Of a stretch of DNA of 64,000 bases, positions 22,939 through 34,928 are shown piece by piece. The notes beneath the pieces were generated by a model that was not told where the DNA came from, ran no database searches, and saw only the letters and a program-made list of their open reading frames with translations. This DNA comes from Istiophorus platypterus (lineage: Eukaryota; Chordata; Actinopteri; Istiophoriformes; Istiophoridae): contig CM029131.1 in NCBI GenBank assembly GCA_016859345.1, forward strand, positions 4,226,820 through 4,290,819. The letters run 5' to 3'. The translations under genes and the position numbers were made by a program. Within the stretch, counting starts at the first letter, position 1, and every line of letters starts with the position of its first letter.

Positions 22939-25773
22939 TCAGTAGGCTTGTGCCAGTTGGTTGCCCATAGTGATGTGCGCAAGCATTGTCTGCACCAGCT
23001 GGGGGAGGTCATACTCGTGTTTCCAGCCCCAGTCTTGCCTCGCTGCGCTGTCCTCTAATGCCATTGGCCAGCTGTCCGCTGAAAAGAGAGAGATAGGATA
23101 ATTGATAGAGATGTCCAGTCTAAATTCTTGTCTTGCAACAGTGTCACTAAAAAGGCTGAGGTCCGATTATACCCCAGCAATCTCACCAATAGCCTGTCGG
23201 ACAGGATCCACATTGTAGGTGACCTTGAGGTCGGGCAGGACTTTCTGTATCTCCTGGGTGAGGGCTTGTGGTGTGAAGCTCATAGCGTTGATGTTGTATG
23301 TGCGGTTGATTAGTGTGTCCGCTGGAGCTTCCAGGAACTCTAGAGTAGCCCTTAGACAGTCATCTTGACAGGAGGAGGAGGGAGAGGAGGTGAAGGTGAA
23401 GGGAGGGCAAAGTAAAAGGTGAGGGGTGGAAAGAAAAAGACAAGAGGGGTTAGAGTTACGGGTTATGGAATCGTCGCTCCAAAAATCATAGCACTGATGG
23501 AAAAAAACACATTTCTACCATAAAATGACTAAGTCTACCGTACCTATGTACATCATTGGAAGCCGTGTGTCACTGCGCAGGTTGCACTCAAAATGACCGG
23601 TCTTCACAGCTGCATGGAAGATCTGTACAGCGTAGTCTGGGACACGGGGAAACAGGCTAACACAATCACCAATGTCATCCGACAGCAAACAGATTTCAAG
23701 CAGAGATACTTGAGGCCAACAGGGCAGGGGGTTGGTGTGACTCAGGGGTCCTTCCATCTCAGACCTGCCTACCTGTGGTTCCTCCTCCTGGCTGGGAGTC
23801 AGCTGAGATGATGCCCGGATACCTGAGACAGCGGAAGTCCAGCCCATACCTGTGGTGGTAGTACTTAGGAAGAGAGAGAGGGAGGATATGGCTCAGAAAG
23901 ACTAGAACTAAAAAAACACGACGCTGGGCCTTGTGGTGCCACGGGCTAAAAACATTTTAAAAACACTGAAAAGAAACATAGGAATCTATTGTGAAACTTG
24001 CAGTGTCTTTGCCTGTGTCCGTCAGAATCTGTATATCTGTGTGGATGTATGCGTCTCACCTCACCCATCAGCTCTGCGTGGACCTTGGAGACGCCGTAAA
24101 TGGTGCGCGGCCTCTGCACGCACAGCTCGGGGGTGGGGTCCCTGGGTGACGATGGACCAAAGGCACCGATAGTGCTGGGGATAAACACACGCAGACCGTG
24201 TTCGGTCGCAATGTCTAATATGTTGTGGAGACCTACAAAGAGAGAGAGGCTTTACATAAGTATGTTATATTAAGATGGCTCTAAATGCAGGGGCAACATG
24301 CACTTAGAATTTGTAATCAAGTGTCTGTCTTTAGTATTTTCACAGTATTATGACAGAGATGTGTGTGTCCATGTACCTGTGATGTTGACCTCTTTGGCCA
24401 GAGCGACGTTACTCTCTCCTACAGCAGACAGCACGGCTGAGTAGTGAACCAGCCAGCTGATGTTGTTGTTGACCACGATCTCCCTGAGATTCTTGTAGTC
24501 CAGGATGTCTGAGAAGATGAATGGACCTGCGGAGGACACATGCACACCATCGTATCTGAACAGTGTCTGCAGAAACACACGATATGTCAGCTGTTAAACA
24601 CTTCCAAATAAGGAGCCAGGTTCTAGGTACAATTGTTCTGCATTTGTGTGGTCCAAGTCCACTACCCTTTATATTGCACCACTGCATTCCTCTGCAGGTA
24701 TTGAAAATATTGGAGTGCGTTAAGATCAAGGGGCACCAAAGTGAAACTGGCAAAAGCAGAGGGTTAATTCAGTGTTATCCAATGATGAAAAAATAATGCA
24801 AAGAGGAAAAAGATCCATTTGATTGTTCAGTGAACCGATGAAAAGCATCAAAGGACTTTTGGCGATTAAATTTGTTTTCTGTGCCTGCTCTGCCCTGACT
24901 TCAGTTCAAATATTGTCCATTCAAAATGCTTTTTTTGCTTGACTGAAGCCATTGACAAAGGAGAAATTAATATCTCAGGCTCCTCTGTTTTCTTTTTCCT
25001 GAATGTGGCAAATTAGTGCTAACAAGGGTATTGCTCATAGATCCCGAGAATCCACAAACATTGAAGTCCTTGTGTCACATTTTACAAATATACACACCAT
25101 TATGGTAGACGTGGTTGGGAGGTTTCCGGATGTCAGACAGGATCACGTTGTTTTTTCCAAATCGTCTCCTGAGGATAGAACATGAACACGGTCAGTTCTG
25201 GAAACTGAAATCAGCGAGCAGGTCTGAGGAAAATTCCTATTCCTTTTCTGAGAGTGTTGCAGGCGTTTTATAGGACAAGACTGGTCAATTCCCCCTGAAT
25301 AGAATACTCATATATACAAAACAGCTACAATACCACTGGACAAAGTTCAACAATAAAATAGGACTTTATGTAAGATCTTTACCTCAGGAGCTTGCCGAGC
25401 CCCACCCCCAGCTGTCCGAGTCCTCCTAGAGAAGGAAAACTAGTTATCATCGAGTTAAAGGGTCATAGTGACTGATTTGACTTGCTTGAGGTGGAAAAGA
25501 CAATGTGAGAAAGAGAACAAGTGCCTGAAAAAATGAAGAACAACTGGCATAGTTACACAGAAAATGACACTATGAAAAAAGAAACCAACCAGTGATGAGG
25601 ACTCTGGGCTGGTCAGTATCAGGGCAGGACAAGCAGTTAGTTCTCCCAGGAGCAGATAGCGGTCGCGACGATGATCGGATACCACGCATTGCCGAGATCG
25701 ATCGCTCAGCGCTGCAGGGGGGCCTGATCCCGGCATGCTTCACTGCACCTCTCAACAACTGCGCCGCTAGCAT
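22939..25773 (-). CDS. tdh: L-threonine 3-dehydrogenase, mitochondrial
   Basis: Oxidises L-threonine to 2-amino-3-ketobutyrate with NAD+ in the mitochondrial matrix; the product is then cleaved to glycine and acetyl-CoA. Coding exons in transcript order: 25590-25773, 25383-25425, 25098-25168, 24377-24526, 24060-24232, 23773-23863, 23544-23636, 23187-23363 and 22939-23078 (TGA at 22939-22941). Phases chain correctly and give 373 residues, the length of mouse TDH. Residues 1 to about 45 form a basic, Ser-rich mitochondrial presequence. RVLITGGLGQLG (about 56-67) is the NAD-binding loop, PSTIGAFGP (about 168) the SDR Ser/Thr region, and YGVSK (Y195, K199) the catalytic pair. The start at 25773 follows an acceptor (exon from 25784); an ATG 27 bases upstream would lie in the intron. 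No damage is seen, unlike the human pseudogene. Confidence 0.95.
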
Positions 25774-26169
25774 GAGTAGGCCTCCTAAAAACAATTGCAT
25801 GTATTAGTAGCCCAAAATCAAGGTTTACTTAAAGTCAGCACATTTAAAAACACTGTGACCGCAACTGCCACCATGACGTACGGCAGTTAAGTTATATCAC
25901 TATTGTTAAGCACACTTGTGTGGAAAAGGGCAGCTTAGGTCAGCAAGCTTAAGGCATGAAGGTGACACTCTAGATGCTCCCCTGATGTACGGAAGAGTGT
26001 GTACTTTACTCCGATTTGCATTACCGAATGTCTACGTTTCCATTTTCATTTCTAAGCCAGTATAATTTATTTTACATATCTATGTCCGGTCATTTCTGTT
26101 TTTTTGTTGCACTCTCGCCAATCAGTTCTTTGATTTTGTTGCTTCATCCTGGGCTTTAATGAGCCGAAG

Positions 26170-26218
26170 TCAACCGCTTCAATCTAAAGCCACATTTTTT
26201 TTAGATTGAAGCGGTTGA
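26170..26218. repeat. Perfect 19-bp inverted repeat (hairpin)
   Basis: Left arm 26170-26188 and right arm 26200-26218 are exact reverse complements (core CCGCTTCAATCTAAA / TTTAGATTGAAGCGG), with an 11-base loop. It lies between the tdh first coding exon and the CpG island, probably in tdh intron 1. Either strand of RNA could form the stem. No known family recognised. Confidence 0.9.
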
Positions 26219-26859
26219 AAAAGAAAAGAAATGAGCTCTATGTGAATTAACTCTTGCCCACCACCCCCACCACCCATCTGAGATTAGCTCCTTAGAGCCT
26301 GCTGTTGACTTGGCCTAAATATACCCTACCGTATCTATATTCCAGACCACTCCTAATCTCATGGTGGAAGTCAGATTAATGCGGCCAAATCCGATGCACA
26401 AAACCCTGACCAAAATGATGAGGCCTTGTGAAATTAGACATCACATTTGTGCATGGCGCTATGTTAAACTGATCACCTGATTTCACAGGCTCAAGATATA
26501 AACCTAACAAGTGTAAGTCATAAACTATTTCACATCTTCTCAATTGCACTGCATTGTGATGCTTTGACTGTGGCATCTCCTCTGCACACAACGAAGCTTA
26601 TAATTTCGGTATCGTGCTTTTTGAGTTGCACATCTACAACTGATTATTCATTATATCACCTATTAATAAACACTTCCCAAAGCTGGTCCTGTCCTGTCCA
26701 GGTCCAACGATTGAGAAACAGTATCCACTATTTAAAGTGTGTTTAGTTCTTACGATGTGAGTGTGAGGACGGAAAAAGTAATGTTATTGTGTTAACCTGG
26801 TTAATCTGGTTACCGTGAGTTAATGAAGTGACTCTGAGGGACCAACCGACATCTCTCTC

Positions 26860-27200
26860 CTCCTGCTGCTGAACGGTAGATATGGGTACCGTCGGCCTCG
26901 CCAGGGCCCGACCTTCAAACGTGAACTTTATCTAACCGAGGCTCCAAAACTCAGCCAACTCTAAACCTTATGGAAAAAGCGACATTTGTTCCTTACTTCG
27001 AGGAGACGAGGGGAAGGAGACGGAGCAGAGACCTCGTCCGCGTCCGCGCCGCCGGCGTCGGTGACGGCGAGTGAAGCGGCGGCGGCGGTTGACGCAGACT
27101 TCCCCCGGTGGCGACTTTCAAAATAAAATCCGCGTAGACGAAGGCGCCGACCGGTTGCGCACGAAGGCGCGGGTCGCGCCTTTTCAGCTGAAAGGGAACG
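26860..27200 (-). promoter_or_regulatory. tdh: CpG island, probable tdh promoter and 5' UTR exon
   Basis: GC-rich with many CpGs, upstream of the tdh coding exons on the minus strand. A donor GTAAGG at 26991-26996 would end a 5' UTR exon at 26997 and splice to the acceptor before 25784. The exon assignment is inferred from position and splice signals only. Confidence 0.5.
27115..27148 (+). repeat. Left half of an inverted partial duplication of CpG-island sequence
   Basis: Contains in order ctttca, aaaatccgcgt (27125-27135) and cgaaggcgcc (27139-27148). The same three words occur in the same order on the opposite strand at 27834-27881. Confidence 0.6.
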
Positions 27201-27390
27201 TGGCGGCAGCGACTTCCTGCTTTATCTCTAATTCACAACATCGCAACAAGGATTTTAAACTGAATCATAGTATTTGAGCATTGACACGTTTGTTTGTTTG
27301 TTTGTTTTTTATTATTTTTACTTTGCAGCGATGCTGTTAACTGAAAATATAATTTTTTTTTTAATATTTGTCCACGTCATATAGGTGAGT

Positions 27391-27442
27391 CAAAACAAAA
27401 CAAAACAAAACAAAACAAAACAAAACAAAACAAAACAAAACA
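27391..27442. repeat. (AAAAC)n microsatellite
   Basis: About ten pentanucleotide units between the two CpG-rich blocks. Confidence 0.97.
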
Positions 27443-27689
27443 AATCAGAACAAAACAGAAGTGACAGTAATATAATCCAGTGGAGCATCAACACAAACTT
27501 CACAAACTACTTTCAAAGTTTCACATGAGTAGTATTAGAGAAATATTCTATCGGATTACATATGAGTGTATAGAGATCTCTATAATTCTGTTTTGTGATT
27601 TAAAAGCGGGGATAGTGGGTTTATGCTTTCACACAATCAAAAATAAAAAATCACGGCCACTTAAAAACGAAAAGATTTAATAACTGACT

Positions 27690-28000
27690 TCGTCACGTCT
27701 CCCTTCCTTCGCTTCCTGAGCGGTGGCTGTCAGGTCCGTGTGGTTAAAAGTCGGGGTCGCGGCCCCGCCGGCGGCCCCCGGGGAGAGGCCAGGTGAAGTC
27801 GACCGAAGTACGTCAAGTGTCAAACGAGGTGTTGGCGCCTTCGACGCTAAAAAACGCGGAAGGACGCGGATTTTGTGAAAGAATCTGTAAAGTGAAGCGT
27901 TAATAGACACCAGTGCGATGACCTTTTACCGACAGAAACATTTATCGACATATTTAAATGAAACAAACGGTAGAGTTGGCTCGTTTTCGGCTGTTGCCAA
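27690..28000. promoter_or_regulatory. Second CpG-rich block, upstream of a possible plus-strand first exon
   Basis: CpG-dense (for example cgcggccccgccggcggcccccggg near 27757) and related to the tdh island by the inverted words listed for 27115-27148. It could be the promoter of a plus-strand transcript starting near 28.0 kb. A 77-codon minus-strand frame here has a presequence-like start but no recognisable homologue and is not called. Confidence 0.3.
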
Positions 28001-28019
28001 TGGCGACAGCCGTATATGT

Positions 28020-28174
28020 TTGTAAGCTAGCGGAGGCGGGAAGAGCAGACGAGGCCTTCTGTCGACCAGCAGTTTAAATGACCCAACAAAACAACGAGTT
28101 CAGTGGGACATGACCTACACGACATGGAAACTTCATCTGCATTGAATAAAGAAGAATGAACTTCAACTTCAAAA
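28020..28174 (+). other. Possible first exon of an unidentified plus-strand gene
   Basis: Transcribed-looking DNA just downstream of the CpG-rich block. It ends with a strong donor, AAAAC then GTGAGT, at 28174/28175. An ATG at 28156 would give only MNFNFKT before the splice, so the exon would be 5' UTR or almost so. No partner exon was recognised in the following 36 kb, so any first intron would be very long. Low confidence. Confidence 0.2.
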
Positions 28175-29170
28175 CGTGAGTCACATACACTCCCTGTTTT
28201 TTGGGTCTTTTTTTTTGGCTAGCTACTTTATTTTCTGTTGGCTAATTGTCTCTGATTGTTTCTGTTTGTAATTAACCCCCTGCTGTGCCATGCACCTTAC
28301 TGGAGCTACTGTTTTGTTGCTGCTGTGCACAGAGAAACTATTTCAGGGTCAAAATCTACAGAGGTTTTGGATGATTTTGGATTTATTGGTGGTTTTACAT
28401 CTATGTGAGCGGTCATGTGCAGATACCCAGCAAGTTGCTTTTGAGACTGAAGTACACAAAGGCCTTTTTGGCTAACTTTAGTATTACAACATATTGGACT
28501 ATATAAATCATGCATTTGATACATGAATAAGTTTGGATTTATACATCCGTGAATGTTTATTGCTTTGTCAGTGTGTAAGCTTGTAGTAATGAATGTTTTC
28601 TGACTTATGCCATTGTGGTGTCCTACAAACCTGAATTCTTTAAACTAGTTGTGACATTGTCTTAGTTTGTGATTTTATTTCTTCGAATGACTCGTCCGAC
28701 TTGGCTTCTGAACCACTCCTATGCAAAGATGGGCGCCGAGTTTCAGTGGTAATTTCAATGGGGCTTCTAAAGGAACAGCTGGCCCCTGTCTGGCCCCTGA
28801 GCCAGAACTGCGTATTCAACCCTATATGATGTGAACAGTCAGCTCAACACTACATAAATTTTATGCAAACCATTGCAGGATGATAATCAAATTCAGAGAT
28901 TCCCAGAAGAATAAATTAAGTGACCGTCCAGTTGTTATAAACATTTCCCAGAACAATGACAGGTGTGATTACCTTAGTTGAGATGTGTTCACGCAAACAC
29001 CATAAAACTAATGGAGCAGATTTCCCTCCTGTAATTAAGATGAAATTTGGCGTCAGTTATAACCTTGCCCCTGCTAATTATCTATGAATGATTTATTCAC
29101 TGTTACATACAGGAAGATTAATCTTGCATTACAGAGTGAATGGTGGATAAGTGTCTATGCACAAATGTAC

Positions 29171-29183
29171 TCACACACACACA

Positions 29184-29222
<39 letters not shown>
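29171..29222. repeat. (CA)n microsatellite
   Basis: CA dinucleotide run with one cagac interruption. Confidence 0.97.
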
Positions 29223-29224
<2 letters not shown>

Positions 29225-30869
29225 CTAGTCAAATGGAAATCTACATCTAAAAATGCAATTACTGCTTCCAGTTTCTCCATTGTGAGGATTTTCAGATTTT
29301 CTCTGGATTTGATTAATTGTAAATGGAATAAATTTGGGTTCTGGACTGTCCGTTAGACAGAACAAGACATTTGAGGATAGCACTTTTAGTTGTGGGAATC
29401 TGTTCCAGGCATTATTTTGGATGTTTTAAATCCTAAAAAAATATTCAAAAATGATAGATAGAATAATTGTTACTAAAAGTTACTGTTAGTTTCTGCCCTG
29501 CTTTTTTAATTTCATGTTTACTACAGTTTTAACCTTGGTATATTTTAATCTTGGCTCAAGCTGAAAATGTTGTTGAATCTTATGTGATGATGCAGGATAC
29601 ATATAGGCCAAAAATTTCTTTAAACAGTTTTCTCTGCAAACCGCAGACTTTTCCTATATTATAAATGATATTGTTCCTGTGCCTGTCTGCCTGTGGCCTG
29701 TGTTTGCTGAGAGCCACTAGGTGGCAGTAGATACCTAGAAATCCAATAATCAAGAGGCCTGAATCTCTGTTTTGCATCCTGCTCTAACTGCAAATGCAGT
29801 GAAGGAACTATGAATTTCTTTCATCTTTTGTTTCATTGTTTAATGTCATGCTAAGTTCTTTTTTTATTTATATAATTTCTAAAAGGCTTTGTATTTTCTT
29901 AAAGAAAAGTACAATTCCAACTATTTCAAACATGTCACATACCAGGCTTGTCAAAATGTATTTTAATTTTTTTTTTTTTTTTTTTTTTTGTATTTTCTTT
30001 TAGCACTCTTTGCGTAATGACAATGATTTTTAATGTTTGGATGATTACTTGCTTCCAATCCCTACAAAGTACAGACAGCTTAACTGCAAAGTATTCATAA
30101 AAGTGCTGAAATACAGTGTTTTATTTAGGAAATGAATTTGACAGGAATTATCTACTAGTGGTATTGCAGTGGTATTGTCTACCTCCACATTTCAAACATC
30201 TGGATATGAGCCAGTGTTGTGGATTCAGTTCCAACCCTGTGCAACAATAGATGATGCATGTCTTATTGTTCATTTGCTTAAATAGCCTCTGTTGTGTATG
30301 GCCATTTTGGATGTCTGCCAAGTATCTGAACATGTAGTATGTGCATATTTCAGCTTTTGCTCATTGTTGTCTTTCGTACATGCTTGGAATAACAGGAAGC
30401 TATTATTGCTTTAGCAGCCTAGATTCTCCACATGAGAAAGAAGATATCCTTTGTTTTAAATGTGGAAATGCAGTTTGGGGAAAAATATTGTTTACCTACA
30501 CATACATGAATGTAATTACTCATAATATCCTGGTTGAAACAAAGGCTTTTACCTTAAATGACACAATGAAGTGATGGCATGCAGTATTATCATGTACACT
30601 GTCCAAAGAATACAATTTACAGTAAAATATTAGCATCCTACAAAGTATTATGGTGGAAGACTACTGGATTTTTTTAAACTTTTGCTAGATATGAAGAGGT
30701 CTTACAGATCACAAAGACTGTTTTCACATTGAGTAGTCACACAGTGCATTCAAACTTTGAAGTTTTGTTGTTGTTTTCAGAAACCGAACGTGTCGAGGTG
30801 GGGCTAATTTTAATAACTTATATAATATTGGGTATTTTAATCTCAAACAATTCATTATATTTTAGACTG

Positions 30870-31060
30870 TTAAAGTTTACATCTCTAAAGTAACTAAAGC
30901 TGTGAAATAAATATAGTTGAGTAAAAAGTACAATATTTCCCCCTGAAATGTAGTGAAGCAGAAGTACAAACAGGCATAAAAATCAAAGACCAGTATTCCA
31001 AAACTGTACTTGAGTGCAGTACTTCAGTAAATGTACTGAGTTACTTTCAAGGTCTGGTAA
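30870..31060 (+). repeat. Degenerate percomorph interspersed repeat, family C copy 1
   Basis: Signature phrases in order: gtaactaaagctg, gtaaaaagtacaatatttcc, cctgaaatgtagtg, gcagaagtacaaa, cttgagtgcagtacttcagtaaatgtactgagttactttc. These match a repeat I know to be common in percomorph genomes (ACTTGAGTAAATGTACTTAGTTACTTTCCACC). Confidence 0.7.
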
Positions 31061-31589
31061 CTGATCACTTCACTCCCCTCTTAATAGCTGATCTTTTGTC
31101 AACATTAGAAAGCACGAAGTTCTGTTACGGGTAAGTGAGTTGTTGTGATTATCTTAAACTGACCTCTGTCAGCTGTCCCCATTGACTTCAGTATTAAAAT
31201 GGCTCTGTTGGTTTGAAATTAGCAAAATTAAAAGCCTCTTAGATGCAACACATCTCTATTAATATGGTGCTGTCTTTTAATTTTAACTTGTCACTGTTCT
31301 GCAGCCACAAATGATTTCGGCCTAACATAAAGTAGCTGTGAGCACCAAGCTATCAACACAATCCGGGATATAAGAACAAACATACATAGAAACAAACATA
31401 ATTGACTTTGAATTAGTTTCCTCCAAAGGGAGCATATAAGAACGAAGCATTGTGCAGTAAATCACAGTGGTCATAATACATGTTGTTCATAAATAGACTT
31501 TTTAAATGAATACATAATAAGAATTACAATTCCTGCAAATAAGCTCTCTCAGAAAATAAAGGTACACAGTGTCACCCCAAGTAACAGTC

Positions 31590-31770
31590 CTCCTATTGTA
31601 GGTGAATGACCCCAGCATTTAGTCAGCATCTCTCCTAATTCACCATCATGACTGGGGCCCATAATGGGATTGTGGTCTATTTATTGCCATTAGGGAATTG
31701 AGGCTACATACAGTGGGTGAGGGGTTAATTAGAAACAACTGAAGGGGTCAGAGGTGTGTATATATGCGTA
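31590..31770. promoter_or_regulatory. Candidate conserved non-coding element
   Basis: Complex, unique-looking sequence with tcatgactggggcccataatggg and a ttaattag homeodomain-type site, standing out from repeat-rich flanks. The call rests on texture only; no alignment could be made. Confidence 0.25.
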
Positions 31771-31946
31771 TGTGTCGAGCACATGTGATCATGAGAGGGC
31801 CGGACCTTTGGTAATAGGGGGCGGATTTAAACGAGGATCCTCGGGAGAAGATTTATCCGCCGGCTGTGACACGGGGACAAATAGTGCTGATAGGTGAAGG
31901 CCTCTCAGTGTAGAGTCCAGCACAGATGACAAATAGCTTGTCTGTG

Positions 31947-32079
<133 letters not shown>

Positions 32080-32349
32080 AGGAGAGGTGGAGGGGTAAAT
32101 AGGATGCCAGACCATATTCACTTATCACTGAGTCAGGTCCTTCCTTGAATCCTCTCTTGACATCCAGCAGGGACTCATTCGCTTCTCTCACTCGCCTCTC
32201 TTGTTTTGTCCCTGCCTCTCTCTTTCCTCCTATTTATCTCTCTTCTCTTTAATACTCACTTCCACCCCCCCATCCTCTCATCCCTCACCTCCTCTCCTCC
32301 TCCAGCGCTCTCAGCAGTATCTCCCCAGCCTCTCAGCTTCCCATATTAC

Positions 32350-32560
32350 ACTGCCAGATAAGAGAGGAGAGGGTCCCGACTGACAGGAACCCCAAATTAA
32401 TTTACAAGCAATGATGCCGTTCGTGGGCTGATAGAACAGTCTTTATACAATATGAAGGGATGGGGAGTGACGCCTCAGAGGCTTCACTGGGGAGGGAGTG
32501 CGACCATGCTATCTTTGTAATTATAGGGAGAGACCTTGATCCTCCTCTGTCTCTTTCTGT
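32350..32560. promoter_or_regulatory. Candidate conserved non-coding element
   Basis: Non-repetitive, balanced-composition sequence between a pyrimidine-rich tract (32180-32310) and another at 32540-32580. It contains aaattaatttacaagcaatgatg and a GATA-type agataag. Inference from texture. Confidence 0.25.
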
Positions 32561-34359
32561 CTCCCTTGGTCTCTATTTTTCCTGATAAATGTCGTAGAAA
32601 GAACCCCTGAGACAAATCCGAGCTTAGCGCTATGGACATAGGCAATGAAGAAATCTGTGGTTTGCTTTCAATCTCTTTCCATGGCTCAGATTAAGTATGA
32701 ATTGATTGTACATTATATGGTGTCCTCTTCTAGATTGTGCTTTCAGAAGAAAATTGTGCCACAGTTGTTCCTTCCTCCTCAGTCTCCCACCGCTGTTGCT
32801 TTCAACACATAGCGCACGATTCGCCACAGTTCTATGGGCTAATAGGCTTACCGCCCCATAGAATCTAAAGAAATTTTAAGTGGATTAAGGAAATCAGTTT
32901 TCCAGTTTATATAGCATTCATTAGCCACTGCCAACAGTTGATGTTGGACCAATTTACCATGGGAGCAATTCCACAAGGCATTTTTTGGCGTACATGCTTC
33001 AAGATCCCCTGACAATTGCGCCAAAATGAGGTAATAATAAAGGAAGTCTGGCTGTGCTCATGGTTTGCTCTCACTCAGTTGAGGGCTAGTCCTTTAGCCC
33101 ATTCGCTCACCTTGCCAACTGACTGGCTGGCAACGTTTATCCTTTACATACACATGACCTGTCAAAGGTTCTGTGACTGGGTGAACAGCTAACTGGTCAA
33201 TGGTACTTCCTTTCATAATTTTTTGTCCCTTTTTGGGCAAATAATGAGCCACAGGAAATGATTTAGGGACTTCCGATAGCACACGGTTAATTTCCGCACA
33301 TGACAAGACAACAAGAAAGAGTCATTGTATTAGAATACATCTATTGACTATAGACTTGGCAAAAAAAAAAAAGAAATACAACTTGACCTAACACCATGAC
33401 TCGGGACTTTAGGCTTTCTTACTAAAAAAGACTCCAAGCCCAAAGTTCAAAGATAAAGTTACTGATAGAAATATAACATTCACATATGAGTGGTTCTCCT
33501 TCCAAAAGGAGAGGAATGGATTTGTTTGCATAGTTCGGAGGCTAAATGCTTTGTGAGCTGTGAAATGGGTAATTTGTTGAAGCCAGTGTTTGGGGACAGC
33601 TGTATGCAGTTACACATTCCTGCCCTGATCGCAGTCCAGCAATCCGACACACACAAAACCGATTTAGGTCCAGTTAACACGTTATTGTTGGATTTCCCAG
33701 CATTATCAGCTCTGGCTCTCAGTGGCTCACAGTCTAATGACGGTTAATTTAGAAGAGAGCAATGGCCGCCTGGGACATGCTGCCATATTGGAGGAGAAAC
33801 AAGTTGGACGCTCCCCTTCTTTTTGACAGCTTTTTGAACAATTTATAGCCCGTGACCTTCTTTCTTTCTTTTTTTCTGTTAGTATGGAAGCTTTGACAGC
33901 CTTTACTCATAGTGACTAGTCCATTATAAGTGTGTAATATGCAGACATATGCTTCTTTTGTTTAAAAAAAACCCCAAACAAAACAAAACTGGAAAGCTAA
34001 TATCAAACATAAGGTGTGTAGAATATAACACCGCACAAAAAAAATGAATGAATTAATTTAAGATGTTAAATGTAGTTAATAAGAACTTTCATACCTTTTG
34101 ACTGCTACTATACAGATACTTTAACCAGCATTACATTGCTTAAATTGTAACATGCAGTAAGTGGATTTACCTCACCCTACCCTATTTATTCAATAAAATC
34201 ATTATTTGAATCCTCGTTTAGTGAAATTATCATCACCTAGAGATGATTAGATGAAGGAAACAAAGCTTTTTGAAAGTATTAGTGTGTAATTTATTAAATT
34301 ATAATGCAACAGTAAGGGAACAAAAATGGATTTGGTGGGAAAGAGAATCGCAATGGCTT

Positions 34360-34640
34360 TTATTACTGCAAAATCATAAAAATGAAAAAATGTCCAGACT
34401 GCAGACATCAAATCTGTTGGCAAACATTGCTTGGTAACATTTGCAGGACGAGATCACGGCGCTGACATAGCTGCCACAGAGACGTGCAGCAGCCAGACTG
34501 TGCTTATGTGCGGCTCCACTTCCCTCATAGAGGGAGAAGTGTAAATCCAAAGCTGAAAACTCCATTAGGCCGAGTCAGTCATGCATCCGTGTGCTCCAGT
34601 GCCAGACAGCTCTGTAAATCAGGTTCCCTTTTTCTAGCTC
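34360..34640. promoter_or_regulatory. Candidate conserved non-coding element
   Basis: Complex sequence with no repeat similarity, including cacggcgctgacatagctgcc and ccgagtcagtcatgcat. A possible enhancer; unverified. Confidence 0.22.
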
Positions 34641-34861
34641 CAGTGAAGAAAACAATATGAGTAGTGTCTGGGTACTGAGCATTGGGCCCTTGGGCTGCAG
34701 GTTCGCACATACATACACACACACTCAGGTACCCTGGGGGCCGGGCTGCTACAGAGTGAGACCAAATGCTCTGATCCAGGTTGAACTAACCACTGACATG
34801 TGCACCTGTCAGACATGGGCTGCTGAAAGTGTGTGCGAATTTACATGTACATACAGTATAA

Positions 34862-34863
<2 letters not shown>

Positions 34864-34927
<64 letters not shown>

Positions 34928-34928
34928 A
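34864..34928. repeat. (TG)n/(TGCG)n microsatellite
   Basis: TG units followed by about seven TGCG units. Confidence 0.97.

Noticed and set aside
25774..25800. Upstream ATG giving a tdh protein nine residues longer
   Set aside because: A good acceptor (tttttag) lies between the two ATGs, so the upstream one is intronic; the ATG at 25773 gives the family length of 373.
27677..27910. A 77-codon minus-strand frame with a mitochondrial-presequence-like start
   Set aside because: No homologue recognised; it lies in a CpG-rich block where chance open frames are common, and tdh already has its own presequence exon.
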